A stretch of DNA of 38,797 bases from Methanothrix harundinacea (GTDB lineage Archaea > Halobacteriota > Methanosarcinia > Methanotrichales > Methanotrichaceae), in NCBI GenBank assembly GCA_001509375.1, contig LGFT01000009.1, positions 1-38,797 on the forward strand, in the 5' to 3' direction. A program made the position numbers and the translations under genes. Positions 1 through 8,069 of the stretch are shown one piece after another (the stretch's first letter is position 1; the number at the start of each line of letters is the position of its first letter). The notes below the pieces were generated by a model. That model worked only from the letters and a program-made list of their open reading frames with translations, had not been told where the DNA came from and did no database searches.

Positions 1-1
1 A

Positions 2-1180
2 TCACTCGATCAAATTCACCTCCACCATCTCGCCCTTCTCCCTACCTTCGACCTCTTCGGGGACCAGGACGTACCCCTCGGCCCTGGCGACGGAGCTGAG
101 GATCCCGGCTCCGGAGGTCATGATGGGCGTGGCAACCCCGTCCTTGAGGCTCACCCTAGCGAAGGTGAGGTATCCGGGTCGGGAGACGATCTTTCCCTCG
201 AGTTTGGCCGTGACGATCCGGGGGAGGTCGGTCCGATGGGCCATCATGGTGATCAGGGGCCGGGCGAAGATGTAGAGGGCGGAGAGGGCTGCGACAGGGT
301 AGCCCGGAAGGCAGATCACAGGCTTTCCGTCGATGATCCCCAGGGCCGTCGGTTTTCCTGGGGTGATTCTCACGCCATGGACCAGAAGCTCTCCCATTTC
401 CGCGAGGATCGAGGGAGCGTAGTCCTCCTCGCCGATGGAGGTGCCGCCGGAGATGAGGATCAGGTCGGCGTCAAGGTTCTCGGCGATCGCCTCCTTGATG
501 ATGCCTGCGTCGTCCTCGAAGATGGGCGTCTTCCTGGGCGACCCGCCCCAGATCTCGGCGTACATCTCGCACATGATCCCGTTCGCCTCCCGGGCCTGGC
601 CAGGCAACAGCCTCTGGTCGGAGAAGAGGGGGACGAGCTCGCCCCCGGTGGGGATGATCGCGACCTTCGGCCTCTCGCGGACCTGGACGTTGGTGAGGCC
701 GAGGGAGGCGAGAAGGGCGATGTCCGGGGGCCTGAGCCGGTGCCCCTCCCGAAAGATCGTCTCGCCGAGGGCGACATCCTCGCCGACCCGCGCGAGGTTT
801 CTGTAGGGGTGGACCTCGGCCGTCGCTTCCACCTCCTGCCCCCGGAGGAGAGCGTCCTCCAACATCAGAACGGCGTCAGACCCCGGCGGCGCCGGCATCC
901 CCGTCCTGACGGGAACGCACCTACCTTCCCCGGCTTCCTCAGCGACTTTGAGGTAGATGGGGGCGAGGGGGGTGGCGCCCCTGGTGTTCGCAGCCCGAAC
1001 GGCGTACCCGTCCATGGCGGCCCTGTTGAAGCCGGGTAGGTTCGCGGGAGACGTCACGTCCTCGGAGAGGACCCTGCCCCGAGCGGCGGAGAGATGGACC
1101 GTCTCGCCCCGGTTGACGGGGCCGCACCTCTCCAGGAGACTCTTCAGGGATTCGGAGGCGCTGGCAAGCTTTTTGAACAT
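2..1180 (-). CDS. moeA: Molybdopterin molybdenumtransferase MoeA
   Basis: MoeA inserts molybdate or tungstate into adenylylated molybdopterin, the last step of molybdenum/tungsten cofactor synthesis in the cytoplasm; methanogens need this cofactor for formylmethanofuran dehydrogenase. The 392-residue product has the family's usual length and signature segments: the MDGYA stretch near residue 56, the IIPTGGELV segment, the LISGGTSIGEEDYAP MoCF-binding motif around residue 245, and TPGKPTALG followed by LPGYPVAAL in domain III. The TGA stop lies at 2-4, so the gene is complete. It starts at an ATG at 1180 behind a purine-rich stretch. It diverges from ppsA, and no other cofactor gene lies beside it on this strand. 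Family assignment is secure; metal preference cannot be read from sequence. Confidence 0.95.
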   Translation of the reverse strand: MFKKLASASESLKSLLERCGPVNRGETVHLSAARGRVLSEDVTSPANLPGFNRAAMDGYAVRAANTRGATPLAPIYLKVAEEAGEGRCVPVRTGMPAPPGSDAVLMLEDALLRGQEVEATAEVHPYRNLARVGEDVALGETIFREGHRLRPPDIALLASLGLTNVQVRERPKVAIIPTGGELVPLFSDQRLLPGQAREANGIMCEMYAEIWGGSPRKTPIFEDDAGIIKEAIAENLDADLILISGGTSIGEEDYAPSILAEMGELLVHGVRITPGKPTALGIIDGKPVICLPGYPVAALSALYIFARPLITMMAHRTDLPRIVTAKLEGKIVSRPGYLTFARVSLKDGVATPIMTSGAGILSSVARAEGYVLVPEEVEGREKGEMVEVNLIE

Positions 1181-1265
1181 GGATTCGGCTCTCTTCCTCT
1201 CCCCTTTGTGTAATTTTCCGTTGAGGAGTCACGCATCTTCTAAATCCGACGGTTGCCGTGAAAAC

Positions 1266-1274
1266 AGATATATA
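1266..1274 (+). promoter_or_regulatory. TATA box of ppsA
   Basis: AGATATATA lies about 87 bases before the chosen ppsA start at 1357. It lies inside the longer frame that opens at 1258, so a transcript from this box would exclude that upstream start. The predicted start of transcription is near 1296, leaving a leader of about 60 bases. Confidence 0.55.
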
Positions 1275-1356
1275 CGGTACCACCTGCATCTCCCGCAAAC
1301 AAGCTCATTCGGAACATTTCAGAACGGAAGTTTCCTCGACAGAAGGTGGTTATCCA

Positions 1357-3624
1357 ATGGCGGCAGTTGTTTGGCTGGAAGAAGTCGGAAAAGACGACGT
1401 CTCCGTCGTCGGTGGGAAGGGCGCTAGCCTTGGCGAAATGATAAACGTGGGCGCTCCCGTGCCAGGGGGGTTTGCGGTCACCGCGCAGGCTTATCGAGAT
1501 TTCATCAACCGATCCGGAATCGCTGACTCCATCTTCGAGGCGCTGAAGGTGGACGTGAACGACCCTGCGGCCCTGAACGGAGCCGCGGATAGGGCGAAGA
1601 TGCTGGTCCTGGAGGCGAATGTCCCCGAAGACATCGAGAAGGATATCAGGAACCGGTATCGTGAGATGTGCAAGCGGGAGGGAGAGGAGGTCTTAGTGGC
1701 CGTCCGGTCGAGCGCCACAGCCGAGGACCTCCCCGACGCGAGCTTCGCGGGGCAGCAGGAGACCTTCTTGAACATGCTGGGGGAAGACCAGGTCTTCGAC
1801 GCGGTCCGGAAGTGCTGGGCCTCTCTCTACGGGGCGAGGGCCATCTTCTACAGGGTGGAGCAGGGGTTTGAGCACGAGAAGGTGAACATCTCCGTCACCG
1901 TCCAGAAGATGGTAAACTCCGAGAAGTCCGGCGTCATGTTCAGCTCTCATCCCAGCACCGGCGAGCCCGAAGTGATCATCGAGGCCGCCTGGGGGCTCGG
2001 CGAGTCAGTAGTCAGCGGGAGCGTCTCTCCCGACAACTATGTCGTCGACAGGAAAAATAAAAAGATCCTAAACAAGTTCGTCGCCTCAAAGGAGATCATG
2101 ATCGTCCGGGACCAGAAGACCGGCAAGACGATCACCAAGAAGGTCCCCGCCAAGATGAAAGAGAATCTCGTCCTCTCCGACGACGAGATTCTGAAGCTCT
2201 CTGAGCAAGGCGAGATTTTGGAGAAGCACTACGGCATCCCTCAGGACATCGAGTGGGCCTTTGAGAAGGGGAAGATGTTCATCCTCCAGTCGAGGCCCAT
2301 CACCACCATCAAGAAGGCCGGGGACGAGGCAGCCGAATCCAAGGAGGGAGGAAAAGTCCTCCTCACGGGGCTCGGCGCATCGCCGGGCGTTGCCACTGGC
2401 GTAGTGAAAATCGTAACGGGAGCCGAGAACCTAGCCAAGATCACCGAGGGCGACATCATGGTGACGGTGATGACCACCCCCGACATGGTCCCGGCGATGA
2501 AGAGGGCTGGCGCCATCGTCACCGACGAGGGCGGCATGACCTGTCACGCAGCCATAGTGAGCAGAGAACTCGGATGCCCCGCCGTCGTCGGAACGAAGCA
2601 AGGAACGAAGACCCTCTCCGACGGGATGCTGATCACCGTCGACGGGGGCAAGGGGAAGGTCTACGAGGGCAAGGTCAAGAAGGCGAAGGAGCAGGCTCCT
2701 GCCCAGGCCACAGTCTCCGCCCCATCCAAACCGATAACAGCGACTGAAATCAAGGTGAACGTCAGCATGCCCGAAGCGGCAGAGCAGGCAGCTGCGACAC
2801 TGGCCGACGGCGTCGGCCTCCTGCGGATCGAGCACATGATCCTGGGGCTCGGCAAGACCCCACGATACTACATCAACGCCGGCAAAGAGGATGAGTACAT
2901 AGACGAGCTGGTCGGTGGCATCAGGACCGTCGCCGAGGCCTTCTACCCGAGGCCCGTCTGGGTGAGGACCCTCGACGCCCCCACCGACGAGTTTCGGGGG
3001 ATGGAGGGCGGGGAGAACGAGCCTTACGAGCACAACCCCATGCTCGGTTGGAGGGGGATCAGAAGGGACCTGACGGATACCGACCACTTCCGGCTGGAGA
3101 TGAGAGCCTTTAAGAAGCTCCACGATATGGGCCTTTCCAACGTGGGGATCATGCTACCCCTCGTCCAGCACGTCAGCGAATTCAGAAAGGCGAAGTCTCT
3201 CATGGTCGAGGAGGGCTTGAACCTGGAGAAGATCGACGTTGGCATCATGGTCGAGACTCCCGGAGCCGCCCTCACCATAGAGGATTTCATCGAGGACGGG
3301 ATAGACTTCATCTCCTTTGGGACCAACGACCTCACTCAGTACACCCTCGCCGTCGACAGAAACAACGAGAATGTCGCCGACCTCTTCTCCGAGCTTCATC
3401 CGGCGGTTTTGACCCTCATCGAGTACGTAATCGAGCGGTGCAACAAGGCCGGCGTCAAGACCTCGATCTGTGGCCAGGCAGGGTCCTATCCTGAGATGGC
3501 AAAGAGGCTCGTCGAGATCGGGATCACCAGCATATCCGCCAACATCGACGCCGTCGTCACCGTCAGGGAGACGGTAGCCCGGGCGGAGAAGATCATCATG
3601 CTGAGGGCTCTGAGAGAGGAGTGA
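1357..3624 (+). CDS. ppsA: Phosphoenolpyruvate synthase
   Basis: PpsA converts pyruvate and ATP to PEP, AMP and phosphate, the entry to gluconeogenesis from the pyruvate that methanogens make from acetyl-CoA. The 755-residue protein has an N-terminal ATP-grasp domain (VGGKGASLGEM near the start, then VRSSATAEDLPDASFAGQQE), the central phosphohistidine domain with the catalytic His397 in GGMTCHAAIVSRELG, and the C-terminal PEP-binding barrel with FGTNDLTQYTLAVDR and SICGQAGS. The frame is open from 1258, but I chose the ATG at 1357 because MAAVVWLEE matches the usual N-terminus, AAGGTGGT precedes it, and a TATA box sits between the two candidates. The stop overlaps the GTG start of mfnA by four bases (GTGA), so the two are probably co-translated. 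Confidence 0.95.
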   Translation: MAAVVWLEEVGKDDVSVVGGKGASLGEMINVGAPVPGGFAVTAQAYRDFINRSGIADSIFEALKVDVNDPAALNGAADRAKMLVLEANVPEDIEKDIRNRYREMCKREGEEVLVAVRSSATAEDLPDASFAGQQETFLNMLGEDQVFDAVRKCWASLYGARAIFYRVEQGFEHEKVNISVTVQKMVNSEKSGVMFSSHPSTGEPEVIIEAAWGLGESVVSGSVSPDNYVVDRKNKKILNKFVASKEIMIVRDQKTGKTITKKVPAKMKENLVLSDDEILKLSEQGEILEKHYGIPQDIEWAFEKGKMFILQSRPITTIKKAGDEAAESKEGGKVLLTGLGASPGVATGVVKIVTGAENLAKITEGDIMVTVMTTPDMVPAMKRAGAIVTDEGGMTCHAAIVSRELGCPAVVGTKQGTKTLSDGMLITVDGGKGKVYEGKVKKAKEQAPAQATVSAPSKPITATEIKVNVSMPEAAEQAAATLADGVGLLRIEHMILGLGKTPRYYINAGKEDEYIDELVGGIRTVAEAFYPRPVWVRTLDAPTDEFRGMEGGENEPYEHNPMLGWRGIRRDLTDTDHFRLEMRAFKKLHDMGLSNVGIMLPLVQHVSEFRKAKSLMVEEGLNLEKIDVGIMVETPGAALTIEDFIEDGIDFISFGTNDLTQYTLAVDRNNENVADLFSELHPAVLTLIEYVIERCNKAGVKTSICGQAGSYPEMAKRLVEIGITSISANIDAVVTVRETVARAEKIIMLRALREE

Positions 3625-4793
3625 TCCCCAGGCGGCCCGAGCTGATAGAGGAATCTGATTTGAGAGATCGAGGACTATCTGAAGAGGAGGTCATGAGGGG
3701 CCTCTCGAAGATGAGGGCGAAGGATCTGAACTACGACAGGATTCTCTCCTCCATGTGCACCCCGCCCCATCCGATAGCCCTGAAGGCGCACCGGAAGTTC
3801 CAGGAGACGAACCTCGGCGATCCGGGCCTCTTTCCCGGCTCCGCCGAGCTGGAGCGGCAGGCGGTGGGGATGATGGCGGAGATGCTCGGCCATCCTCAAG
3901 CCTGCGGCTACCTATCGACGGGGGGGACCGAGTCGAACATCCAGGCGATAAGGGCTGCAAGAAACGCCCACGGCTTCAGGGACGGAAACATAGTAGTCCC
4001 GAAGTCCGCCCACTTCTCCTTCGACAAGATCGGCGACCTTCTCTGCCTTGAGATCAGGAAGGCGGACCTCGACGATGACCTGAAGGTGGACGTCGGCTCC
4101 GTCGAGGATCTCATCGACGAGAATACCGTCTCCATGGTGGGGATTGCGGGGACGACGGAGTTTGGCCAGGTGGACCCCGTCGACCGGCTGGGAAGACTGG
4201 CCCTCGACTCCGGGATTCATCTTCACGTCGACGCCGCCTTCGGAGGCTTCGTCCTCCCCTTCCTGGAAGGGGACTGGAAGTGGGACTTCAGAGCGGAGGG
4301 GGTCACCTCCATCACCATCGACCCTCACAAGATGGGGATGGCGACGATCCCTGGCGGCGGCCTCCTTTTCAGGCATCCCGAGGACCTGGATCGGCTCGCA
4401 GCCTACGCCCCTTACCTGACTATGGCAAGGCCGACGGCCCTGACGGGGACGAGGAGTGGAGCCATCGCCGCTGCCGTATGGGCGGTAATGAACCATCTGG
4501 GAAGAGAGGGGTTCACAAAAGTCATCGACCGCTGCATGGCTCTCTCGAGGCGAATGGTGGCGGGGGCGAGAGAGATCGGGATCGAGCCCGTCATCGAGCC
4601 GGTGATGAACGTCGTCACCCTGCAGATGGACCGCCCCGAGGAGGTCAGGTCCGATCTCCTAGAGTGCTGCTGGAGGGTCTCAACTACCAGAAGCCCGAAG
4701 GCCTTGAGGCTGATCCTGATGCCTCATTTGACCTATGAGAACGTCGACTTATTCCTCGCTGATCTGGAAAATGTGCTGAACAGATACTCCTGA
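3621..4793 (+). CDS. mfnA: Tyrosine/aspartate decarboxylase MfnA
   Basis: MfnA is a PLP-dependent group II decarboxylase. In methanogens it makes tyramine from tyrosine for methanofuran; homologues also decarboxylate aspartate to beta-alanine for coenzyme A. The 390-residue protein shows GGTESNIQAIRAAR, the cofactor-binding HVDAAFGG (Asp204) and the Schiff-base lysine Lys237 in DPHKMG, followed by GMATIPGGG. The GTG start overlaps the ppsA stop (GTGA), and the N-terminal region (GLSEEEVMRGLSKMRAKDLNYDR) resembles that of family members, so this start fits. Pairing with ppsA is plausible since PEP feeds aromatic amino acid synthesis, but that link is inference. Another methanofuran gene, mfnE, lies at 20.6 kb. 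Tyrosine versus aspartate preference cannot be decided here. Confidence 0.92.
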   Translation: MIPRRPELIEESDLRDRGLSEEEVMRGLSKMRAKDLNYDRILSSMCTPPHPIALKAHRKFQETNLGDPGLFPGSAELERQAVGMMAEMLGHPQACGYLSTGGTESNIQAIRAARNAHGFRDGNIVVPKSAHFSFDKIGDLLCLEIRKADLDDDLKVDVGSVEDLIDENTVSMVGIAGTTEFGQVDPVDRLGRLALDSGIHLHVDAAFGGFVLPFLEGDWKWDFRAEGVTSITIDPHKMGMATIPGGGLLFRHPEDLDRLAAYAPYLTMARPTALTGTRSGAIAAAVWAVMNHLGREGFTKVIDRCMALSRRMVAGAREIGIEPVIEPVMNVVTLQMDRPEEVRSDLLECCWRVSTTRSPKALRLILMPHLTYENVDLFLADLENVLNRYS

Positions 4794-4840
4794 AAAGGCA
4801 CCCATCTGGGATGGAGAGGTCGTATCTAAAATAAAGGGTT

Positions 4841-4861
4841 TTCAGCCCTTTTTGGGCTGAA
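4841..4861. terminator. Hairpin between convergent mfnA and TRAM gene
   Basis: A perfect 8-bp inverted repeat, TTCAGCCC / GGGCTGAA, encloses a five-T loop. It lies 48 bases after the mfnA stop and 34 bases after the stop of the converging TRAM gene, so it could end both transcripts. Archaeal termination relies more on T tracts than on hairpins, so function is inferred. Confidence 0.5.
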
Positions 4862-4894
4862 CTTCATTTAGGGCGCAGCCGTCGCTTTTCGCCT

Positions 4895-5134
4895 TCAGAC
4901 CTTGTGGCCGATGGCGAACCTTCGCATCACACGGTCGATGGCGATCGTCACCTGGTCGCCGACCTTCGTCTCCGGGACGAATATTACGAAGCCTTCGATC
5001 CTGGCGATACCGTCGCCCTGTTTTGCGATGTCTTCAATCTCAACGTCGTACTCTTTTCCCACCTCGACGGGAGCCGTGGACTCAAAGCCCTCGTCTCGGA
5101 AGGAACCTCTATCACTTCTGTACAAACACTTCAC
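4895..5134 (-). CDS. Single-TRAM-domain RNA-binding protein (copy 1)
   Basis: This 79-residue protein is almost entirely a TRAM domain, the small beta-barrel RNA-binding fold also found in TrmA and MiaB enzymes. Visible hallmarks are VGKEYDVEIEDIAKQGDG, IARIEGFVIFVP and VGDQVTIAIDRV. Stand-alone archaeal TRAM proteins are known as RNA chaperones, some induced by cold. Translation starts at a GTG (5134). It lies 33 bases downstream of a near-identical gene (copy 2, 5168-5407) on the same strand, so the pair probably shares a transcript. Only about a dozen residues differ, mostly in the N-terminal 30. RNA targets cannot be inferred. Confidence 0.9.
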   Translation of the reverse strand: MKCLYRSDRGSFRDEGFESTAPVEVGKEYDVEIEDIAKQGDGIARIEGFVIFVPETKVGDQVTIAIDRVMRRFAIGHKV

Positions 5135-5167
5135 CGTCCTAGTTAAAAGAGAGAATGATCTGAATGT

Positions 5168-5407
5168 TCAGGCCTTGTGGCCGATGGCGAACCTCTGCAT
5201 AACTCGGTCGACGACGATCGTTACCTGATCACCTACTTTGGTGTCCGGGACAAATATTACGAATCCCTCGATCCTCGCGATTCCATCGCCCTTCTTTGCG
5301 ACGTCCTCGATCTCAACATCATACTCCTTTCCGGCCTCAACAGGTGCTGAGGGTGCGAAGCTGTCGCCTCGGAAAGAACCTCTATCATTACCGTACAAGC
5401 ACTTCAC
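5168..5407 (-). CDS. Single-TRAM-domain RNA-binding protein (copy 2)
   Basis: This second TRAM protein is a tandem paralogue of copy 1, also 79 residues if started at the GTG at 5407. Both copies open with KCLYxxDRGSFR and end with RFAIGHK. The frame is open to 5551, but I chose 5407 because the two copies align from that codon and share the bases just before it (AGGACGGTGAAGTG), and because a TTTAATA-like box near 5465 would place transcription start downstream of the longer starts. The role is probably RNA chaperone or RNA-modification accessory, by family. As first gene of the pair it carries the likely promoter. Confidence 0.88.
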   Translation of the reverse strand: MKCLYGNDRGSFRGDSFAPSAPVEAGKEYDVEIEDVAKKGDGIARIEGFVIFVPDTKVGDQVTIVVDRVMQRFAIGHKA

Positions 5408-5517
5408 CGTCCTTAGCGAAAAACCACGAAACAGTTTGCCGCATTGTCCACTGATCATTTCGACTATTAAACCTTTGTGCTCAAAAATTGAACCGTGAAT
5501 ATCAGCTGAACGGCTGA

Positions 5518-5526
5518 GAATATATC
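5518..5526 (+). promoter_or_regulatory. TATA box of RNA methyltransferase gene
   Basis: GAATATATC is centred about 27 bases before the ATG at 5550 and no ribosome-binding site is visible between them. This geometry predicts a leaderless transcript. Confidence 0.5.
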
Positions 5527-5549
5527 CTATAAACGAGAACTGCAGCAGC

Positions 5550-6446
5550 ATGGAAGGCCTCGAGAGGTACAGAGGAATCGTTCAGGATTTCGAGCGGTTT
5601 GTCGAAGCTATGGCTGCACCCCTCCCCGTCACCGCGAGGATCAACACCCTCAAGACCGATCGGGATGGGCTCTTCTGCCGCCTGAAGGAGGCGAAAGTGG
5701 CCTTTTGGCCCTTCTCCTGGTACCCCTTCGGTTTCAGCCTCGACGTCGAAAAGCCCGGAAACCTCATCGAGAACCTGATGGGCCACATCCACGTCCAGGA
5801 GGAGATATCTATGGCGTCTCCCATCATCTTGGCTCCAAAACCGGGGGAGAGGGTTTTGGATATGTGTGCGGCTCCCGGAAGCAAGACCACCCAAATCGCC
5901 TCGATAATGGAGAACCGGGGCCTTTTGGTGGCTAACGATCCAGCCAACAATCGGGTCGCCTCCCTTCGGTCCAACTGCGAGAGAGCGGGGGCTATAAACG
6001 TCGTGGTGACGAGGTACGACGGCCGGCGGTTCCCGTCCTCGAAGTTCGATCGGATCCTAGTCGACGCCCCCTGCACAGGCCAGGGGATGGCGAGAAAGGA
6101 CTTCTCAGTCCTGGGCCGGTGGAGCCTGAAGAGGTCCCTCGGCCTTCAGCGCCTTCAGCGCGGCCTTCTCGAAAGGGCGACGGATCTGGTGAAGCCCGGA
6201 GGTACCGTCGTCTACTCCACCTGCACCTTCGCTCCCGAGGAGAACGAGGCCGTCGTATCCTGGGTCGCCGAACGGGTCCCACAGATCGGCATAGGGAAGG
6301 TCTCGATCCCTGGGCTTGAGAGCTCCCCTGGCTTGGCCGAATGGAATGGGCACATCTTCGGGGATGAGATGAAAGAGTGCGTTCGGTACTACCCTCACCA
6401 GAACGATACGGGAGGATTCTTTGTCGCAAAGCTCATTAAAGAATAG
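5550..6446 (+). CDS. NOL1/NOP2/Sun-family RNA cytosine-C5 methyltransferase
   Basis: This SAM-dependent enzyme forms 5-methylcytosine in tRNA or rRNA. The 298-residue protein has the SAM-binding motif CAAPGSKT (106-113), motif IV DAPCTG with Cys175 and the catalytic nucleophile Cys225 in STCTFAPEEN, and it ends in GGFFVAKL as family members do. The length fits archaeal Trm4-like enzymes that lack fused RNA-binding domains. The next gene, overlapping by 26 bases in another frame, encodes a PUA domain of the type often fused to this enzyme, so the two products probably act together. The ATG at 5550 lies about 27 bases after a TATA box. Substrate (tRNA C48/C49 versus rRNA) is not determinable. 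Confidence 0.92.
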   Translation: MEGLERYRGIVQDFERFVEAMAAPLPVTARINTLKTDRDGLFCRLKEAKVAFWPFSWYPFGFSLDVEKPGNLIENLMGHIHVQEEISMASPIILAPKPGERVLDMCAAPGSKTTQIASIMENRGLLVANDPANNRVASLRSNCERAGAINVVVTRYDGRRFPSSKFDRILVDAPCTGQGMARKDFSVLGRWSLKRSLGLQRLQRGLLERATDLVKPGGTVVYSTCTFAPEENEAVVSWVAERVPQIGIGKVSIPGLESSPGLAEWNGHIFGDEMKECVRYYPHQNDTGGFFVAKLIKE

Positions 6447-6918
6447 GTCGCCCTTCTCGCTGTTGGACAGGGCCGCGGTGGTGGAGTTGATGGAGTCTCG
6501 GTTCGGGATCCCTCCTGCAGCCTTCGAGAACGTGAGTTTCTACAGGAGGGGACGGAACGTCTGGGCCTTCAGCCTCCCCGAGATCCCGAATCTCAGATGC
6601 GAGTCGGTGGGCCTCCGGTTCATCTCGGTCAGAGGGAGGGTACCGAAGCCCACCACCTACGCCCTCCAGCTCTTCGGCCGATTTGCCACAAAGAACTCCA
6701 TCGCCCTCTCCACAGATCAGGCTGAAAAGTTCATAGCTGGAGAGGGGCAGAGGCTGGATGCGGAGGTGGAGGACGGTTACGTGGTGGTATCTTATCGAGG
6801 CGATGTACTGGGGTGCGGTCTGTACACCAGAGGCGAGCTCGCCAGCCAGCTTCCAAAGGAGCGGAGGATCATGAATGAGGTGAGGAAAAACTGCCTTTCG
6901 GATGGCGATTGCCGATGA
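6421..6918 (+). CDS. PUA-domain protein, partner of the upstream methyltransferase
   Basis: The 165-residue product resembles the C-terminal PUA-like RNA-binding module found on RsmF/NOL1-type methyltransferases. The recognisable part is the second half: KNSIALSTDQAEKFIAGEG, YVVVSYRGDVLGCGLY and QLPKERRI. It overlaps the methyltransferase gene by 26 bases in a different frame and overlaps cofH at ATGA (6915-6918). The start is uncertain: a TTG at 6421 opens the frame, and GTG codons at about 6478 and 6481 are alternatives. It may deliver the upstream enzyme to structured RNA. A frameshifted fusion is possible but the tidy overlaps and full domain argue for a natural split. Confidence 0.8.
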   Translation: MSQSSLKNRSPFSLLDRAAVVELMESRFGIPPAAFENVSFYRRGRNVWAFSLPEIPNLRCESVGLRFISVRGRVPKPTTYALQLFGRFATKNSIALSTDQAEKFIAGEGQRLDAEVEDGYVVVSYRGDVLGCGLYTRGELASQLPKERRIMNEVRKNCLSDGDCR

Positions 6919-7988
6919 TGTTATCTCGTGAGCGAGAAGTATCGAAGCCCGATGACACCCTCCTCGCCCAGGATCGTTGGATGGATCGGGCCACCCTCAT
7001 GGCGCTCTGGAACGAGCCGGTTCGGCTCTTTCGCCTCGCAAACCTCCTTCGGAAAGAACGATGTGGCGACGAGGTCTCCTTCGTTATCAACAGGAACGTC
7101 AACTTCACCAACCGGTGCGTAGGAAGCTGCAGGTTCTGCGCCTTTCGAAGGTCTGACGGCTACATTCTAACCGAAGAGGAGATCCTGGAAAGGGTGGCCG
7201 CTGCCGAGAGGTTTTCTGCCACCGAGATCTGCATCCAGGGAGGTCTCGCCCCAGGCCTGGTCCTGGAGGACTACTGCCGGATCCTGGAGGCTATCAGGGA
7301 AAATTTCCCCCGGATGCACCTTCACGCCTACTCTCCCATGGAGGTCTTCTACATGTCAAAAAACTCCGGCATCACGCCGGAGGACTCGATAAAGGAGCTG
7401 AAAAGGGCTGGCCTCGGATCAATGCCGGGAACAGCAGCCGAGATCCTGGTGGACCGGGTAAGAATGGAGATCTGTCCCTCCAAGCTGACGACAGCCGAAT
7501 GGCGGGACGTGATCACCACGGCCCACGGCCTTGGGGTTCCCACCACCTCCACCATGCTCTACGGCCACGTCGAAAGCTTGGAGGATCGGATCAACCACCT
7601 TCTCCTCCTTCGGGAGATCCAGGCCGATACCGGCGGGTTTACAGAGTTCGTCCTCCTCCCCTTCATGTCGGGGAACAACTCCTTAGGCCCCATGTCCCAG
7701 AGATTGAGTCACCTCGATAACCTGAAGATGCACGCCCTCGCCAGGGTCGCCCTTCACCCCCTCATCGGAAACATCCAGGCATCCTGGGTGAAGCTCGGAA
7801 GAGACCTGGCCGGGAGGACCGTCCTCTGGGGGACAAACGATCTCGGAGGAACCCTGATGGAGGAGAACATTTCGCGGACCGCAGGAGCCGTCGAGGCCGA
7901 GTGCATGACCCCGGCCCAGTTCAGGGATCTGATCGAGAGGAACGGGAGGGTTCCCGTCCAGAGGACGACCCTCTACGGCCGGGTGTGA
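6915..7988 (+). CDS. cofH: FO synthase subunit CofH
   Basis: CofH is the radical-SAM half of FO synthase. It joins a tyrosine-derived fragment to 5-amino-6-(ribitylamino)uracil; CofG then closes the deazaflavin ring of coenzyme F420. In the 357-residue protein the [4Fe-4S] cysteines Cys68, Cys72 and Cys75 form the CX3CX2C of CVGSCRFCAF. NFTNRC, EICIQGG, SMPGTAAEIL and STMLYGHVE are family signatures. I chose the ATG at 6915, whose ATGA overlaps the stop of the PUA gene, over a TTG at 6909. CofG is not in this window, so the two subunits are encoded apart. The sequence shows no functional link to the RNA-modification genes upstream. Confidence 0.95.
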   Translation: MMLSREREVSKPDDTLLAQDRWMDRATLMALWNEPVRLFRLANLLRKERCGDEVSFVINRNVNFTNRCVGSCRFCAFRRSDGYILTEEEILERVAAAERFSATEICIQGGLAPGLVLEDYCRILEAIRENFPRMHLHAYSPMEVFYMSKNSGITPEDSIKELKRAGLGSMPGTAAEILVDRVRMEICPSKLTTAEWRDVITTAHGLGVPTTSTMLYGHVESLEDRINHLLLLREIQADTGGFTEFVLLPFMSGNNSLGPMSQRLSHLDNLKMHALARVALHPLIGNIQASWVKLGRDLAGRTVLWGTNDLGGTLMEENISRTAGAVEAECMTPAQFRDLIERNGRVPVQRTTLYGRV

Positions 7989-8069
7989 TGACCTTCCCGG
8001 GATGGCCATTGCTCACTATCATAACAAATATCATATAGTAAGAGTAGTTTTACTTTGGGGAGTGATCAT

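Noticed and set aside
236-1039. Long open frame antisense to moeA
   Set aside because: High-GC coding DNA produces long antisense frames; the product shows low-complexity Gly/Asp/Arg content and no domain, while MoeA on the other strand is clear.
6421-6446. Possible frameshift splitting one methyltransferase-PUA gene
   Set aside because: The methyltransferase ends at its normal family terminus (GGFFVAKL) and the PUA domain is complete, so a natural split with overlap is simpler; not excluded.
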